The notes beneath the pieces were generated by a model that was not told where the DNA came from, did not search any database, and was given only the letters and a program-made list of their open reading frames with translations. Both the position numbers and the translations under genes were made by a program. Positions 9,389 through 19,104 of a stretch of DNA of 64,000 nucleotides are shown here, piece by piece. The stretch is taken from contig JAKTTT010000024.1 in the NCBI GenBank assembly GCA_030581615.1, positions 186,001 through 250,000 on the forward strand. The letters run 5' to 3'. The first letter of the stretch is position 1, and each line of letters opens with the position of its first letter. The DNA comes from Alloascoidea africana (taxonomy: Eukaryota; Ascomycota; Alloascoideomycetes; Alloascoideales; Alloascoideaceae).

Positions 9389-11779
9389 ATGCTCACAGAA
9401 CGAGACTCCCGCGAGTCGTCCGGGGGCACAAGCGACAGTGTGATAATAGGTCTATCCGTAGGCATTCCTGCTGGTGTCATATTAATAGGACTACTCTATC
9501 TGTGGTGGAGGTCTCGACAAAAGTTTAAAAAAGAGATAGCCGAGGAGCTCCAAGATCCGTTTGACGTCGACGAGGGAGTGGACGTGAGAGTGGATTCTTA
9601 CGCAAATGACATAAAAGCCAAGCCAAACGAGCCGACTTTACAGACGAAAACTCTTTCAGAATCGACTAGCTCGAAGAATATAGCTGGTTCTTCAGATTCC
9701 TCGACCACAGAGGCGGCCGTGTCCGCCAACAACCATAATAACAACAGCCATAATAGCACACCACTGGGTAGCACGACCAATCTAAGAGTACACCCACAAG
9801 GGTCAAGCTCGGAACTAAACCCTGGGTCAAATGAAAATCTTGCAACGTATAACAGCTTCTTCAGCCTGATACCAATATCAAGTGAGGACGTTACAGATGC
9901 CAACTCTTACGCTTTGGTCTTGCCGACGCTCAGCGAGCGATATCCCCCGCCCCAGGTTGCCACAAGCAGCACCAACAGCATCGCGTCAAATTTATCCTTA
10001 TCAAGTTTGGCACTCAATAATGGAAGTCGGAAAACATCTCGCTCTTTCGACAGGAAGCTGTCGATCTCAGAGCTGGTGAATAGTGATGCTGATGCAGGAC
10101 CAACAGCTGCCAAGCCGCCAAAAATTACTATCAATGCTCCTCCTCCCGAGCAACCCGACATTGTTGACAATCGAGTATCAGTTATGAGTATTCAGAAGAG
10201 TGTAAACATTCGTTTGAAAGAGGACAACGACCCCTCGAAAAAGGAAGACGAAACTGACACCGATGATATGAGCTCTGGGAGCCAAAGCAATGCTTCTTCC
10301 TTGGAGCTTCAGCACTTTGTCGAGGTCTCAGTGCGCCAAGATCCGGATCCATCCCTAAACCTGAAGAGTCCGGAGGCCAAGCCAATACCTTTGAAGAAAC
10401 TACAAATTGTCGAACAATTTGATTCCGAAACGTCTGAAGGTACCACAGTCCCCCAACGTGATACAGATTTGTTACCAAAAACCAATGATAACGACGCGTT
10501 TGAGTTTGAAGATATTGGCGGACCGCCCAGGCTCCATACTGCAAATAATTCAGTGAGCAGCTCAGAATCAGCATCAGGTCCATTCTCTGATAACTTTCAT
10601 TCCTCTCATTTTACACGAGCGAACCAGCAACAAGAACAATACCACCCTCAAAACCCTGGCCATGATCATCAGGAGCAGAAGAGCTCTTTTCGGAATACTC
10701 CATCTCCCGTTCCATATACTTCCCGTTCGCCTCAAATTGGACCTGGTGTGCTTCCTTTACCCCCAGCGGTAATTCCCCGGCCTCCCAAATCAAAACCTCA
10801 CCGTAATCATCAGCCTTCTGTAGAATCCCAACCGAGTGGAAGCAACCCATCTCAGGCTTCACCAAGGATTCATTCCCCATTACGTTTTGAAACAGGCTCC
10901 GGACCACAATTGTCTAGTCACGGATCGTCGCCGTCATTAGGAACAAGGGCAATGGCTGGGATTCCAAATAACAATTCGCCAAGGATACCCAATGCATCAA
11001 ATGTGTCAGAAATGGGTGCTTTTGAACTAGTACCTGCTGCTCCTTCAAATCTTCGAGGTAATCGTCCTACGCTGCCCCCAATCTCATCGACTGGAAATAC
11101 TAGATTCAAGGACAACAATTCCAATAATACCGCTCATGGAATAACAACTAAGAAGTCGTCTCCTAATCTGGACCAACACCAGCAGTTAATGAATGGTATG
11201 AATCCATTTGGGCTGATATACCCCGAATCCTCCCTGTCACCCAAGTTAGGTTCCGCCAAAAGTCCAAAAACTTTACATTCCAAAGATAAGAGCGTGACAA
11301 GTGTTTCATCTTCCATCTACGCATCTTCGAATGCCCATAATCAACCTGGGAGGCCTGTTCTGTCTGATGGAAGTGATTTGATGGATATTACTAGCGAGCA
11401 CGATAATGAAGATAATTCTATCGAATTGCGTAATGTAGGGGTTTCAAATGTTACTAGACATCATATGCACACGGATGTCAGGGATGATGTGGTTATGGCG
11501 AACCCGCTTGAGTTTCAGCCAAGAAATCGATTCCAAAACATTGGTTCAAAAGCCACTAGTAAGAAACTTCAACAGAAGAAAAAGCAACACCCAAGGAATA
11601 AAGGCCTTCGGTCACATAATCACAGCGACTCAAACACGCTGTCTATATCATCGTCACATTATGGAAACGATCTCCCTGTAGGAGGAGGAATAAGACCTCT
11701 GAGGGTCAACAGGAACAACTTTGAAGCTGAGAATAGAGGAATCGGAATCGATTTCGGTAATCCGGGAATGGCACACTAA
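9389..11779 (+). CDS. SKG6/TOS2-like single-pass membrane protein
   Basis: The 796-residue protein has one predicted membrane span near the N-terminus (about residues 18-40, SVIIGLSVGIPAGVILIGLL), followed by WWRSRQKFKKE and an acidic DPFDVDEGVDV segment. This arrangement matches the SKG6/TOS2 transmembrane family of yeast bud-neck and polarity proteins. The rest is a long, disordered, Ser/Asn/Pro-rich cytoplasmic tail with many proline-rich patches, for example VLPLPPAVIPRPPKSKP and RPTLPPISSTG, possibly SH3 ligands. The start ATG lies just 67 bp after the OMA1 stop, which is tight for a tandem gene. A GACTAAC followed by CTCACAG just around the ATG resembles a branch site and acceptor, so an upstream first exon cannot be excluded. 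The family call rests on the membrane segment only. Confidence 0.55.
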   Translation: MLTERDSRESSGGTSDSVIIGLSVGIPAGVILIGLLYLWWRSRQKFKKEIAEELQDPFDVDEGVDVRVDSYANDIKAKPNEPTLQTKTLSESTSSKNIAGSSDSSTTEAAVSANNHNNNSHNSTPLGSTTNLRVHPQGSSSELNPGSNENLATYNSFFSLIPISSEDVTDANSYALVLPTLSERYPPPQVATSSTNSIASNLSLSSLALNNGSRKTSRSFDRKLSISELVNSDADAGPTAAKPPKITINAPPPEQPDIVDNRVSVMSIQKSVNIRLKEDNDPSKKEDETDTDDMSSGSQSNASSLELQHFVEVSVRQDPDPSLNLKSPEAKPIPLKKLQIVEQFDSETSEGTTVPQRDTDLLPKTNDNDAFEFEDIGGPPRLHTANNSVSSSESASGPFSDNFHSSHFTRANQQQEQYHPQNPGHDHQEQKSSFRNTPSPVPYTSRSPQIGPGVLPLPPAVIPRPPKSKPHRNHQPSVESQPSGSNPSQASPRIHSPLRFETGSGPQLSSHGSSPSLGTRAMAGIPNNNSPRIPNASNVSEMGAFELVPAAPSNLRGNRPTLPPISSTGNTRFKDNNSNNTAHGITTKKSSPNLDQHQQLMNGMNPFGLIYPESSLSPKLGSAKSPKTLHSKDKSVTSVSSSIYASSNAHNQPGRPVLSDGSDLMDITSEHDNEDNSIELRNVGVSNVTRHHMHTDVRDDVVMANPLEFQPRNRFQNIGSKATSKKLQQKKKQHPRNKGLRSHNHSDSNTLSISSSHYGNDLPVGGGIRPLRVNRNNFEAENRGIGIDFGNPGMAH

Positions 11780-12372
11780 TGGAAGATAATTGATTCGAAG
11801 GTATGCTGTACCATCTAGAAGATAGAAGTTCAAGAGAGATAGTCTGAAAAATTCTAATGGCATTATTCCGAAGAATGGTTGGGGGGACCAGGACCTGTTG
11901 CGTTGAACCCAGCGCTAATGCAAGTACTAAAAAAGACGGATTTTCATTTTGGTTTTTTTTTGTTGTTAGATTATTGTTGACCATTTTCATTTTGATTTGT
12001 TTTCATATCACATAGTTTCCCATTTTGTTTTTGGCTTTTTGTATTTTCATTTGACAGATTTTCGTTATCACCACATTTATGGATCGACATAGATACAGAT
12101 TTCATTATCCTTGCATATTTTAAACGTTTGTTATCTACTTGTTTCAATTAGTTAATCAAATTTATATCAGAAATGACATTTTGAAGACAACTTTTGTAGC
12201 GCGTGTTATGGGAGACGAGTAGTTTCCCACTTGTAGTAATCTTGTACTGAGTCATGCACATGACTCACCCCGAGTAAGCGCTCAACTATAGATTGATTCC
12301 CCTCTGTTTTACTTCTTCTAGCCACAACAACACTACTCATTCATCGCTGTTAATGCCCCTTCCCAAATATTA
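11780..12372. other. Intergenic region with PDX2 promoter
   Basis: About 590 bp. The first half is T-rich and probably carries the 3' end of the SKG6-like gene. The second half is the PDX2 promoter, with a pair of Gcn4-type sites listed separately. Confidence 0.6.
12248..12267. promoter_or_regulatory. Paired, inverted Gcn4-type sites
   Basis: TGAGTCA (12248-12254) and TGACTCA (12261-12267) form a symmetric pair separated by TGCACA, about 105 bp upstream of the PDX2 start codon. TGACTCA is the Gcn4/AP-1 core. In S. cerevisiae the homologous SNO1/SNZ1 genes respond to amino-acid starvation through Gcn4, which fits. Confidence 0.75.
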
Positions 12373-13285
12373 ATGACTATTAATACCCAGACTACAACAA
12401 TAGGCGTTTTAGCTCTTCAAGGGGCTTTTGTGGAGCACGTTAGACACTTGGAAGAAGCAGGCAGAAAGATCTCAAAGGAAGAAGAAAGGAGATCGGGGAC
12501 GGACCTAATTCCTCTGTTTAATGTTATTGAGGTTAGAACAGAAAAAGAGCTGAATAGCTGCGATGCATTGGTCATACCTGGTGAGTTACAGATCTATGAC
12601 TTATCTATGGGTATGCTTGTTAGGTTGGTGAACAGCCACTAATTATCGATACACAGGAGGAGAAAGCACCGCAATATCTCTTGTAGCTGAAAGAACTGGG
12701 CTGCTTGATCCACTCAGACGGTTTGTCAAGTTCGAGAGGAAACCTGTATGGGGCACTTGCGCAGGATTAATATTGCTCTCTGAAGTTGCAGATAGACAGA
12801 AGAAAGATGGGCAGGAACTGATTGGAGGGCTAGATATTGTCGTTGAAAGGAATCATTTTGGGAGACAGGTGGGTCTTTGATCTTCTCTCTGGATTTTGCT
12901 TTTTCTTTAATTTACTAACTCTTTTGCCCGACAGACTGAATCATTCTCAACACCCTTGAAGTTAGATTTTTTAAACTCAGATGCCCCCTTTCCCTCAGTG
13001 TTCATTCGAGCTCCAATTGTTAAAAGCATTTTGGATTCAGATGCTATTCAAAGCAAACGTCGAGCGGTTGACAACGAACTTTCGGAAATCCAAGCACCAT
13101 CAGTAAAACCCCGAGACGCTCAGTACCAGGTGGGAAAATTAGAGCTGTTGGCTAAGCATGAAGGGAACATTGTGGGTGTAAGACAAGGAAACTGTTTTGG
13201 CATCAGTTTCCATCCAGAGTTGACTGATGATATCCGCATTCATGAATGGTGGTTGAAAAAATGCGTCTTGAAAGAAAACAAGTAA
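12373..13285 (+). CDS. SNO1: Pyridoxal 5'-phosphate synthase glutaminase subunit, three exons
   Basis: This is the PdxT/Pdx2/Sno1 subunit, a class I-type glutaminase that supplies ammonia to the Pdx1/Snz synthase in vitamin B6 synthesis. Exons are 12373-12580, 12657-12868 and 12935-13285, giving 256 residues. Introns are 76 and 66 nt with donors GTGAGT and GTGGGT, and the second has a consensus TACTAAC branch at 12913-12919. The spliced protein has [13 protein letters not shown], the VIPGGEST loop formed across junction 1, the nucleophile motif [10 protein letters not shown] (Cys) and the C-terminal ISFHPELT (catalytic His/Glu). An insert rich in Lys and Glu near residue 35 makes it longer than S. 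cerevisiae Sno1. No SNZ partner lies in this window. Confidence 0.95.
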
Positions 13286-13595
13286 TCCCAAACGAAAAAG
13301 CATGAACACATTTAGATTCTATAGATGCACAATTTAGATATTTTGGAACATACGCAAAAATTGGTCTACGCATCGTTGAATTCCACATCTAGTATCCAAC
13401 TAAAGTTCCAATCAGTATAAGAATTGGGGACTCTAACAGTACATTCATTGTCTAGCAACTATCAACAGATACATCATGACTGTATATGAAAACAATAGGA
13501 ACAGTCTGAAAAGTTATTCACCACAACTCTTCCAATGCTCACTCTTTATTTCTTGATTTGTTTGGAGTTCTGTGAAAGTACAAAGACGTGACGCT

Positions 13596-14217
13596 TTAAG
13601 CAGCAATGGTAACTTCAACATCTACACCGGGTTCAATTGTAATCTGGGTAATTTTTCTGACAACCTGAGGATTGGCGGTCAGATCGATAACACGCTTGTG
13701 AACTCTCATTTCGTATGTATCCCATGTCTTTGAACCTTCACCATTAGGGGTCTTTCTGGTTGTAATCTTCAATACCCGGGTTGGCAGTCTGATTGGTCCC
13801 CTCTTGCTGAGCTTGTGGTCTTCAGCACTCTTGATGATCTGAGCAGAAACTGAACAAAGTTAGCAAATATACACAATAAACCGTGAATAGTTGGAGATCA
13901 AAAAATTTCAAGTTCGAGTTCATCGCAAGAGATAGAATTTCAATTTCACTCCTTCAACTGGGAGAATACAAATTTTGTTGAAATAAATCCATATTCCGAT
14001 ACTCTTGAACCCAAGTAATGATATTATTTCGTTTTTATAGAGACTTCTACAAAACCTGGACATTCAACTCTCATTAAAAGAGTATTGGAAGCCAAAACAG
14101 AAAGACAGAAAACTTACTTCTCTCAAGAGTCTTGACCTTAGCAGAAGTCAAGGTGATTCTGATCTTATGGAGCTGGGGCTGTTCCTCAATCTCTCCCTTT
14201 TCCTTGTTGTAACTCAT
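13596..14217 (-). CDS. RPS20: 40S ribosomal protein S20 (uS10), two exons
   Basis: uS10/Rps20 is a structural protein of the 40S head. Exon 1 is 14118-14217 and exon 2 is 13596-13849, giving 117 residues. Junction reading gives [18 protein letters not shown]. The body contains [34 protein letters not shown] and [18 protein letters not shown], nearly identical to yeast Rps20. The intron (13850-14117, 268 nt) is the longest in the window. It has donor GTAAGT, branch CTAAC (13859-13863, read on the minus strand) and acceptor TCAG. The exons are too short to stand out as long open frames. The gene is divergent from RMD9. A TAGGGCT element lies upstream at about 14382-14388 and could be a Tbf1-like ribosomal-protein promoter site. 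Confidence 0.96.
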
Positions 14218-14808
14218 TATTGCAAAGCTAGGTACTGTAATCGAACTTCTTTCAATAAACTGGTGTCAAGTTGAAGAACCAGGAAAGGCTATCCTCTAAT
14301 TATCTCTGGTCTCAAAATTACTGCGAGATTGAGCAATAAACTTCTCTTTTGGGAAATTGAGTGGATTGTCACGTGATATATTATAGGGCTGCTTTCATCT
14401 CATATTGGAGCTCGAACTTTCGGAAGTTGAACTTTGATCTCAACACTGTGATCACTATTCGTTTCAATGTCCTGGGAATGTTAAAACTCTTGCGAGAAAT
14501 TGTCATTTCTAAGTATCATCGTTACAAAGTCAGTCTTAACTTGAACTATTCTATTATCCTAAAAAAGGATGTTGTTCAACACTTCACGGGGATGGGACTA
14601 TATGAAATCACTAATTTAATTGACGGTAATATCATTCAGTCCAGAAGAAAGATGAAGCCCAATTTATTAGAACGCGATTGTTTTGAAACTAACCATTTAA
14701 TGCTGACTTTAAATCACACATTGAACGGTGTTACCCGGCGTTTACGAGAAATCTTACCTCAGCACAGATTTGCACCAAGAACTATCCATAAGCTAAACAT
14801 TGGGCAAA
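14218..14808. promoter_or_regulatory. Divergent region RPS20 / RMD9
   Basis: About 590 bp containing both promoters. A CACGTG E-box is at about 14371-14376 and a TAGGGCT element at about 14382-14388. A 153-codon plus-strand frame spans 14361-14822 and overlaps the RMD9 start out of frame. It has no recognisable domain and is treated as unproven. Confidence 0.5.
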
Positions 14809-16785
14809 ATGATTGGCAATAGGAATGCCCTGTTTTTATCCAAAAAGCTTTTGCTTCGAAATCCAATTCAAGGATGTTTTGCGATTAAGCAGACTCTGCC
14901 GACCGCTGTCTTAAGGCGTAGCCAGGCAAGTCCATTACAAAGGTTACAAATTCATACAACATCTTTAAATTTCAATGAGGGCCAGAAGAAACATGTTGGT
15001 AAAAAGAATCATAAAGATCCAGTAGACAAGGTTATTGCTGATCTAAAAGGAACGGCGCCAGCTTTATACCAGAAGGAACTGGATCACTTTAACGAACTAT
15101 GTGGTTACTGCCACTTAGCAGCTCAGAATTTAAACAGCAAATTGTACATGACCAATCTAGAATCGTTAATGACTATGTACACACGTTTGGCCCCATTACA
15201 AGTACTATCAGCAAATGAAATAGGCCACTTGGTCACAGTTTTACACAACTATTTCAGACTTATCCGTGCTTTGAATGTTCGAAAGTCGTTCAAAGGAGAT
15301 CTTGATTGGGCCCAGTATGATCAGATTGAAGGATTTATTTCAGTACTTGCACGAGATTTAATAACTGGAAAAATTGTGATAAATTCTTTTGGTGCGATGC
15401 GACTTTTGTCTTTCTACTTGGAAGTTCCAAAGTTTGGAAATGAAAAAGCCATTGAGATTTGGAATGAAATTGTGAAGAATCCCGAGAATAAAAACTATAG
15501 TGTATTCAAGGATGCGCGTGCCATGTCGGTCATCATTCGAGCTATGGCCAATTCAAATGCAGATATTTCTAAAATTGAGGCAATTTATAATGATCTAGAG
15601 ACTTCGACACCTGTTGAGCAAGATATTTCAGCCGCCAATGACATTTTCTCTCTGGATACAGAGACAGAAAGGAAGAGTCGACGATTAGTTACTGATATCA
15701 TGGCACTTCACAAAGCAATGATCTATGCCTTGTTGAAAAAAGATAGAGTTGAACAAGCTCTAGCGCTCTATATGGATGTCATTGAAAGTTTTCCTGAACA
15801 AAAACGCTGGATGGCAGAGACCCATTTGTATTTTGTCCAGTTTGGTGGAGAAGCAGTTTCAATAACGTTTTTTGAAAAAGCGCTGGATGGTTCAGTGCCT
15901 TACAAAGTTGATCTCACATCCAATGTAGCTAACATGTTCTTGACGAACTTGTGGCTCTCTTCGAAAGACTTTTACAAAGTATACGACTATTACAAGAAAT
16001 ACCTGTCCAGCATAAAGTCTGGTATACCTCATGGTGTCTTTGTTTCTCTCACTGATAACCTTATGAAAATATTTCTGGACAAATTCCCTGTCGCCACTAA
16101 GGAGCCATTGGACCTGTTGAAAGACATTATCTCAATTAATCAACAGATTCAGTTCCGTAACAATGCAAAGAACATTGACATCATTTCGCCTTTACTATCC
16201 AGGCTGATAGATTGGAATGATAAAGACGTGATCAACTCATTGCTGGAGTCTTATGATACTTTGAAAATCCCCAAAAATCTTCTTGTATACCGTGTTATTT
16301 TGAATTCTTTTGAAAAGCTTGATCAAGATCCAGAAATTATCAGTCAAATTTGGAACGAACTTGTTACTACCACTGATACATCAAAGGCAACAAAGCTGGA
16401 CTTTAAAGATTTTAGAGCCCTGGGTAAAGCGTGTCTCAATGCGCCTTTTGAACAAAAGAAGACAGGAGAGGTTACCGAAGCAGATACGCAAACACCACAG
16501 GTGCAATTTGGTAAAGAAAGATTCGAGCTGTTTGCAAAGCTGTGGAAAATTTACTCTCCTTATTTCCGTCACTATTCAGGTTTCTCCAAGACAAATTCAG
16601 CTTTGATCAACCAGAATCCAGAACTGGAGGCTATATTTGTTAATGGAGCCAACGAAATTGATGCAAGTGACATCAAGATTCCACAGTTCAGGAACTTGAT
16701 TCCTGCTGTTTCGTATCAGGTTTGGGTAGAAGACTTCCGACAAGAACGACAGAGGATTAAATCAGCAGCAAGTTTCAGTAGTTGA
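14809..16785 (+). CDS. RMD9: Rmd9-like mitochondrial RNA-binding protein
   Basis: Rmd9 is a mitochondrial, PPR-like helical-repeat protein that stabilises and processes mitochondrial mRNAs and associates with the mitoribosome. The product has 658 residues counted from the ATG at 14809 (S. cerevisiae Rmd9 has 646). The N-terminus is rich in Arg/Lys/Ser/Leu with few acids until about residue 55 (NRNALFLSKKLLLRNPIQG), consistent with a mitochondrial presequence. The body is entirely helical, with blocks such as ELCGYCHLAAQNLNSKLYMT, FYLEVPKFGNEKAIEIWNEI and KDFYKVYDYYKKYLSSIKSG that resemble Rmd9. No intron is needed. Related yeasts may carry a paralogue (RMD9-like), so orthology is inferred. 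Confidence 0.75.
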   Translation: MIGNRNALFLSKKLLLRNPIQGCFAIKQTLPTAVLRRSQASPLQRLQIHTTSLNFNEGQKKHVGKKNHKDPVDKVIADLKGTAPALYQKELDHFNELCGYCHLAAQNLNSKLYMTNLESLMTMYTRLAPLQVLSANEIGHLVTVLHNYFRLIRALNVRKSFKGDLDWAQYDQIEGFISVLARDLITGKIVINSFGAMRLLSFYLEVPKFGNEKAIEIWNEIVKNPENKNYSVFKDARAMSVIIRAMANSNADISKIEAIYNDLETSTPVEQDISAANDIFSLDTETERKSRRLVTDIMALHKAMIYALLKKDRVEQALALYMDVIESFPEQKRWMAETHLYFVQFGGEAVSITFFEKALDGSVPYKVDLTSNVANMFLTNLWLSSKDFYKVYDYYKKYLSSIKSGIPHGVFVSLTDNLMKIFLDKFPVATKEPLDLLKDIISINQQIQFRNNAKNIDIISPLLSRLIDWNDKDVINSLLESYDTLKIPKNLLVYRVILNSFEKLDQDPEIISQIWNELVTTTDTSKATKLDFKDFRALGKACLNAPFEQKKTGEVTEADTQTPQVQFGKERFELFAKLWKIYSPYFRHYSGFSKTNSALINQNPELEAIFVNGANEIDASDIKIPQFRNLIPAVSYQVWVEDFRQERQRIKSAASFSS

Positions 16786-17121
16786 TCAACAACAGATTTC
16801 ATATTGAACGAAAGGAATTAACAAAGAAAAGAAACGCACCAAGTATAAATCAGAAACTCATTATTTTGTATATAGATCCAGGCAAAAAGAAAAAAAAAAG
16901 TAGAAATCTGTCCATGAGTCTTCATGAAGGATTTGAAGGCTATTTGTATGTACAAAAAGCGAAAAATAGGGCAGCGCAAAGATTCGAACCAAATGCCATG
17001 TGGATATTGTTTGAAGGTCTCACTGTGGGAGATGACCTGTGTAGTTGTCTCGTCGATAGCTATGATAGAAAGTTAAATGTTAAACTCTGAAACATTCTAT
17101 TGCAGATGTGAAAAATAAAAC
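16786..17121. other. Convergent 3' spacer
   Basis: About 335 bp between the convergent RMD9 and cation transporter genes. It holds an A-rich run near 16885-16900 and no supported gene. Confidence 0.6.
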
Positions 17122-18731
17122 TCACTCCAAATGGACAAAGGCTCGCTCGACCATGGGTAGCGCCTCAATTGCATACTGAAGGGCTTCTCCTAGATCATGG
17201 CTGTTCTTTAAGCTGAGGTTATCTTTGAAAACCACATCCATCTCAACATTCAACCTATCTCCGACGTGATAAACGTTCAGGATGTTGATGGATTGAATTG
17301 AGTCAGAAAAGCGAATGGCGAGATAAAGAATCATTTGAATATCTTCTTGATCGGCTTTAGCGCCAGTTAAATTCGCAACGTGTTGAAGAGCCCTACGCAT
17401 AATTAGAAAAATCATTAACTTCAAAAACTTTGCAAGAAACTTACGTTTGACTCCAAGAAACAATGATGTAGATTGATAGACCTAAAGCTCCAAGAGGATC
17501 AAACCACCAGATATTGGCAAGATGTCCAGCTAGCGGAGTCAAAATCGAGAAAGTGCTATTTTCATGTTGTTAGCAGAAGTCAAGACGGCTTCGATGTGCA
17601 AAAAAACATACTTGAATACAATATCGGTCATTGCATCCTGGGCCAAGGCCTGTACCGAGGAAGAATTGATTGACCGACACCAAAGGTAGCAAGCAAGCTT
17701 CACAACAATAGTCGCTATCATGATCATTGTCGCTGCCAAACCAACTTCGGCCGGTTCTCGTTTACTAGGATCGCGAATGCCATCCAGTAAACCTTTAGCG
17801 GATTCTTCGGCAACTTGAACAAAGGAGATGACAATGATAATGGAGAAAACCAAAACGCCAATCGGTTCTAGTCGTCTTTTTCCGACAGGGTCTGGAGAAG
17901 CATGACAGCAGAAAAAATCAGCATTAGTTATTCACACAAAGGACACAACCAGCAAAGCAAAAATGATTCCTTACACTTGTGTCTTGACTGAGAATCCTTA
18001 TGCTCAACAAGCTTGTTGCTACCCCAAATGATAAAGGTAGACAAAAAGTCCAAGAACGAATCAATCAATGACGCAAAGATAGATATTGAGTTTGTGAGCA
18101 AAGCTGTTACACCTTTCCCTAAAAGGAGGATTATATTTACAGCAAAGTTCACCAAAATGGCTGTTTTAACTGTATTTGCGTTTTCTTCTGCGAGATGGGA
18201 AATGAAGGGCCCAGTCTCTTGATCAATGTTAGCAGGGACTTCTACCAATCGATGTTGCTGAGATTCATTGCTATATCCACGCAACATGTGTACCTGGATT
18301 CCAGAATCCAAAAGTCGATCAATATCTTGGTATCTGTTAATAATCTCGTTTTGCTCTTCGTAAAATGCACGCAGCTCTTTATTTTTAATCTTGGCAATGC
18401 CTTCATCGCTCTTAGAAAGGCTGTTCCAATCCGTCAGCGGTTGACTCAACCCAATGAGTCGGAATGGTCTGAATTCTTTGCAAAAATCGATACTGTCTTC
18501 AAGAGTCTCCGTTGGAACCAAGGACGATCGTCTTCCACCGGCTGAAACAGACCCGGCCAAAGCAATTCCCATGCTTTGTGATCTTGAAAGAAGCCTGGGC
18601 GATGATATCAACGAACTCTATAGAAGGTTGCGATTTAGTCTTTGATCCCAATTCTCCCCACATTGGCGAGATTATTGGCTATCATTAGACACACTCACAT
18701 TCTCATCCACTGGCTCTAAATTATGGGACAT
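17122..18731 (-). CDS. Mn-type cation diffusion facilitator, five exons
   Basis: Cation diffusion facilitators exchange metal ions for protons across organelle or plasma membranes. Exons, in transcript order, are 18699-18731, 17975-18617, 17612-17891, 17445-17555 and 17122-17392, giving 445 residues. All four junctions keep frame: MSHNLEPVDEN/SSLISSP, HKYPVGKRRLEP, DIVFNTFSILTP and SWSQTALQHV. Introns are 81, 83, 56 and 52 nt, with GTGAGT, GTAAGG, GTATGT and GTAAGT donors. The metal site shows DxxxD in both expected helices: SLIDSFLDFLS (TM2) and AQDAMTDIVFN (TM5). This is the pattern of manganese-type CDFs rather than the HxxxD of zinc carriers. The region near RYQDIDRLLDSG precedes the membrane domain, as in fungal and plant Mn-CDF proteins. 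The C-terminal cytoplasmic domain ends in MVERAFVHLE. Substrate is inferred from the motif. Confidence 0.88.
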
Positions 18732-19104
18732 CTTGTTGCAAATTCTGTAAAAGGAATGGGGTCTTGGAAAAAGAACTGGAGATAAAGAACCCTGAAATAT
18801 TCAAACCCTGTTGATAACAGCACGTGCCAAGCCGGCTCAATTCCGCCAGAAGTTACCAAAGCCCGGGTAACAGGTTCACACGCTCGGCGTGTCTTCGAGC
18901 AGAAAAGCAATTGGGCGCAAGGACAAGTTTAAAGCTTGATTCGAAAGTCTCTTTAGAAAATAGATAAATACTAGTAGTAATAATAATAACAATAGCAACA
19001 GGGATACACCGAAAACACGGAAGAAAAGGGATTGGGGGGTTACAACTGAAAAAAATCCCCATTGACTTCACACTTTATCATGGAGGGTCACAGAAAAGTT
19101 TACT
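18732..19104. promoter_or_regulatory. Spacer upstream of the CDF gene
   Basis: About 370 bp between the 3' end of the KH-domain gene and the CDF start. An AATAATAATAAC-like A/T-rich segment lies near 18975-18995. No gene is supported. Confidence 0.5.

Noticed and set aside
16978-17002. tRNA B-box-like GGTTCGAATC on the minus strand
   Set aside because: The flanks do not form a T-stem or acceptor stem.
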